Below are positions 12,701-14,905 of a stretch of 14,905 nt of DNA, piece by piece. Within the stretch, counting starts at the first letter, position 1. Each line of letters opens with the position of its first letter. The notes below the pieces were generated by a model. The model searched no databases, had not been told where the DNA came from, and saw nothing but the letters and a program-made list of their open reading frames with translations. This stretch comes from an uncultured Methanobrevibacter sp. (lineage in GTDB: Archaea; Methanobacteriota; Methanobacteria; Methanobacteriales; Methanobacteriaceae), in the NCBI RefSeq assembly GCF_937881195.1, contig NZ_CALGFC010000008.1:1-14905 (forward strand), given 5' to 3'. The position numbers and the translations under genes are program-made.

Positions 12701-13170
12701 TATTATAATAATAAATATTATTATAAAAAATCCATAATAATTAAAAATTTTATAATATTTAAAGATTCTATAATAATAAATTTAATAAAATATTTAGAAA
12801 AGAATATAAAAAATTTTCTAATTCTAGAATATTAAAAAACACTAAAAAGATTTAAGTTAATTTAAAGATGAATACTTAAATCAATAAATATTTAGTAACC
12901 CTAGAAAAACATGAAAATTATCTAATTTCCCTTGATAAATATTTTTTAATTAGATACTAAATTTTAGAGTGATATTTATATGTTTTTTAAACTATTTAAA
13001 TATTAATAAAAAAATAGTAAAATTAGCTGATTAAGTAATAAAGAATAAAATAATAAAATCTTTAAATTAAAAATTTAATATAAAAATATTTTTTTAATTA
13101 ATATTATTCTTTTATTTTTTTATATATCTTCTTTTAAATCATTAATTTATTTAAAATTTATTAAATATAT
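12701..13170. other. AT-rich intergenic spacer
   Basis: About 470 bases between the promoter of paralogue 2 and the adhesin terminator. No reading frame with coding character, RNA gene or ordered repeat was found. Composition is almost pure A/T with scattered A- and T-runs. Confidence 0.6.
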
Positions 13171-13226
13171 AAAAAAATAAAAAATAAAAAACTCTTAAAA
13201 AGTGAGAATGAATTTAAGAGCTTTTT
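13171..13226 (-). terminator. Hairpin plus T-tract terminator of the adhesin gene
   Basis: On the minus strand the arms AAAAAGCTCTTAAA and TTTAAGAGTTTTT (core CTCTTAAA at 13192-13199, TTTAAGAG at 13213-13220) close a 13-base loop, with one bulged base. They are followed by TTTTTTATTTTTTATTTTTTT down to 13171. It begins about 40 bases after the adhesin stop. This is the clearest terminator in the window. Confidence 0.75.
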
Positions 13227-13264
13227 AATAAATTGTTTAAATTATTTGTTTTAAATTTTTGTGT

Positions 13265-14905
13265 TTATTTTTGTTTTATTGGTCTGTATACTTTTAGTTT
13301 TAGTTTGAAAGTTTTACCTGCTTTTAAGCTAATTTTGAACTTTATTCTGTTGGCAGCATACTTGTAATTAAGTTTTTTATTGTAAACTTTCCATAACTTG
13401 TATTTCAAGTTTTTATAAAGAACTTGAGCACTTACAGTACCTGAACCAGAACCACCAAAGTTTTTAAAAGTCAACCATTTCATATAAACAATATTACCAT
13501 GTCTAACAGCTTTACTATTAGCTCTTTTAACAAGCTTAATATTTGGATTAGAGTCTTCAGTACCTGAGCCTTTATAAACAGTGTACGCTACACTACCAGT
13601 AGAAGCAGAATAGGTAGAATCACCAGCATAATAAACTTTAGCAGTGAAATTACCAGCTTTAGATGGAGTATAGGATAAACTCCAACTTCCATCAGCACCA
13701 GTGACAACATTGTAGGATTTACCATCAATAACAACAGTAAGGTTAGCACCAGCTATAGGATTACCATTTTTATCAACGAGCTTACCAGTAATGGTTGTTT
13801 TTTTACCACTAGTAGCATTTTTAGGAACATTGATAGATAAATTACTTCCTAATTTAATGTAAAACTCAGCAGATCCAGTAGCATTATTGTAATCATCTCC
13901 ACCATCAAAAGTAGCTGTCACAGTATGATTACCACCAGTAAGAGTACCTTTAGGTATTGTTAAAGAACCAGTACCATTCTCATCAGTAATAATACTACCA
14001 ACTGTTACACCATCAATATCAATATCAACAGCATAATCATGGACAGGATCACCATCCTCATCAGTTACAGTTACTGTAATAGTAACAGACCCATCAAGAT
14101 TCTCAGTCACAGTAATATTCACAGTAACATTGCCTTTACGTGCAGAAAACTCTAAATTCACATCCTGATTATCCAAAGTTCCATTAATCACTTGAATACC
14201 AGCACTAGCTATAGTCAAATCACCAATAAAATTACTAGTATTATCAACTACAAACTCTTGACCATTAAAAGTACCATTCACCACAAAATAAGGTAAATAT
14301 TCAACACCATCATTAGTAAGAGTAGTATTCAAAACTAAAAACATGAAACTAAGAGTATCACCAAATTTAACATCATCCAAACTAGTAAGATTAGTGATAT
14401 TCAATATATAATGATTATTAGTATCTACACCAAAAATCAAACCAGAAATATCATTAACACCCCACCAATTATAATCAAAACTACTATCATCATTAAAATC
14501 AGTAATATTAACACCAACAAGAGCTAATATCCGATTATATTCAACAGTAACATTGACAAGAGATCCAACATAAAGCCCTGTGAAATTCAAACCAGCACCA
14601 TTAGGAGCAAAAATAGTATTTCCCCTAATAATAAAGTCACTTACATCAGTAGGCACACTTCCATAATTAGAAAAGAAATAAAATCCATCACCATCAGTAG
14701 AATTTATCACATTATTCAAAAAATTGAAACCACTAAGATTACCATCATAAGAATAAACATACACACCATAAAGCCCTCCAATAATGTTGTTATTGTCAAA
14801 GGTTATATTGATGTTGTTGCTGCTGGCTGCATACAGATAAACACCAACTGATGTTCCTGTGATGTTGTTGTTGACGAAGGTTATATTGGTGTTGTTGCTG
14901 CTGGA
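13265..14905 (-). CDS. Adhesin-like surface protein, 3' part (beta-helix repeats, Ig-like domains, basic C-terminus); 5' end outside window
   Basis: The frame is open to the right edge, so 546 residues are visible and the start is missing; the GTG at 14764 is internal, not the start. Residues 1-140 are parallel beta-helix repeats (NITFVNNNITG, NINITFDNNNIIGG, then irregular coils such as DFIIRGNTIF), ending in the FDYNWWG motif (143-149) common in methanogen adhesin-like proteins. A spacer domain follows, then two Ig-like domains, about 257-350 (VTVTDEDGDPVHDYAVDI, GTLTGGNHTVTATFDG) and 352-445 (GKLVDKNGNPIAGANLTV). The last 90 residues form a lysine- and tyrosine-rich basic domain ending VYRPIKQK, with no membrane anchor or sorting motif; it may hold the protein to the wall by charge, which is inference. 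Many N-x-S/T sequons suggest N-glycosylation. The likely role is surface adhesion to partners or host. Confidence 0.85.
   Translation of the reverse strand, partial: SSSNNTNITFVNNNITGTSVGVYLYAASSNNINITFDNNNIIGGLYGVYVYSYDGNLSGFNFLNNVINSTDGDGFYFFSNYGSVPTDVSDFIIRGNTIFAPNGAGLNFTGLYVGSLVNVTVEYNRILALVGVNITDFNDDSSFDYNWWGVNDISGLIFGVDTNNHYILNITNLTSLDDVKFGDTLSFMFLVLNTTLTNDGVEYLPYFVVNGTFNGQEFVVDNTSNFIGDLTIASAGIQVINGTLDNQDVNLEFSARKGNVTVNITVTENLDGSVTITVTVTDEDGDPVHDYAVDIDIDGVTVGSIITDENGTGSLTIPKGTLTGGNHTVTATFDGGDDYNNATGSAEFYIKLGSNLSINVPKNATSGKKTTITGKLVDKNGNPIAGANLTVVIDGKSYNVVTGADGSWSLSYTPSKAGNFTAKVYYAGDSTYSASTGSVAYTVYKGSGTEDSNPNIKLVKRANSKAVRHGNIVYMKWLTFKNFGGSGSGTVSAQVLYKNLKYKLWKVYNKKLNYKYAANRIKFKISLKAGKTFKLKLKVYRPIKQK
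14747..14902. repeat. 78-bp (26-codon) coding repeat in the beta-helix region
   Basis: Units at 14825-14902 and 14747-14824, each starting (minus strand) AGCAGCAACAAC and coding SSNNTNITF or SSNNINITF, then V/D-NNN and a short VGVY or YGVY strand. The first 50 bases match closely, then diverge. One unit corresponds to roughly one turn of the helix. More copies probably lie beyond the window. Confidence 0.75.

Noticed and set aside
14762..14764. GTG as the start of the adhesin gene
   Set aside because: The frame stays open with continuing beta-helix repeats to the right edge, and there is no ribosome-binding site or signal peptide at this point.

Overview
The window looks like a chromosomal segment of a methanogen of the order Methanobacteriales, most like Methanobrevibacter or a close relative. 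It is very AT-rich. It encodes two secreted proteins with pseudomurein-binding repeats, found only where the wall is pseudomurein, and a large adhesin-like protein with beta-helix and Ig-like domains. It also has an AMP-forming acetyl-CoA synthetase, typical of acetate assimilation in these autotrophs, and archaeal TATA boxes with GGTGAT/GGAGG-type Shine-Dalgarno sites. The genus is inferred, not proven.

All intact genes lie on the minus strand; the only plus-strand coding traces are two decayed genes. From left to right: a 50-bp direct repeat; a DtxR/MntR-type metal-dependent repressor with a FeoA-like tail (172-888); AT-rich spacer with tandem repeats; acetyl-CoA synthetase (1590-3542); a spacer with three short iterons; a broken Asn-rich gene on the plus strand (4018-4424); a two-gene unit of an unrecognised 59-residue protein and a ribbon-helix-helix regulator (4432-4950); a VapBC-like toxin-antitoxin pair (5157-5792); a first pseudomurein-binding TIM-barrel protein (6263-8065); tandem repeats running into an hsdS relic (8570-8968); a HEPN/MNT toxin-antitoxin operon with twin palindromic operators (8977-10183); a second pseudomurein-binding TIM-barrel protein, whose signal peptide is reached only from a non-canonical ATT start (10310-12493); a hairpin terminator; and the 3' part of an adhesin gene that continues past the right edge (13265-14905).

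Three themes emerge. Housekeeping and metal control sit at the left. Cell-wall and surface genes sit in the middle and right: the two paralogues share a promoter block, long leaders and the same C-terminal catalytic-like domain, so they probably act together on pseudomurein. Between them lies an accessory zone of toxin-antitoxin modules and restriction-modification debris, which suggests past mobile or defence-island traffic. The most promising undescribed item is the family formed by the two paralogues: wall-binding repeats fused to a glycoside-hydrolase-like barrel rather than to the known pseudomurein endoisopeptidase domain. They are candidates for a pseudomurein glycan hydrolase.
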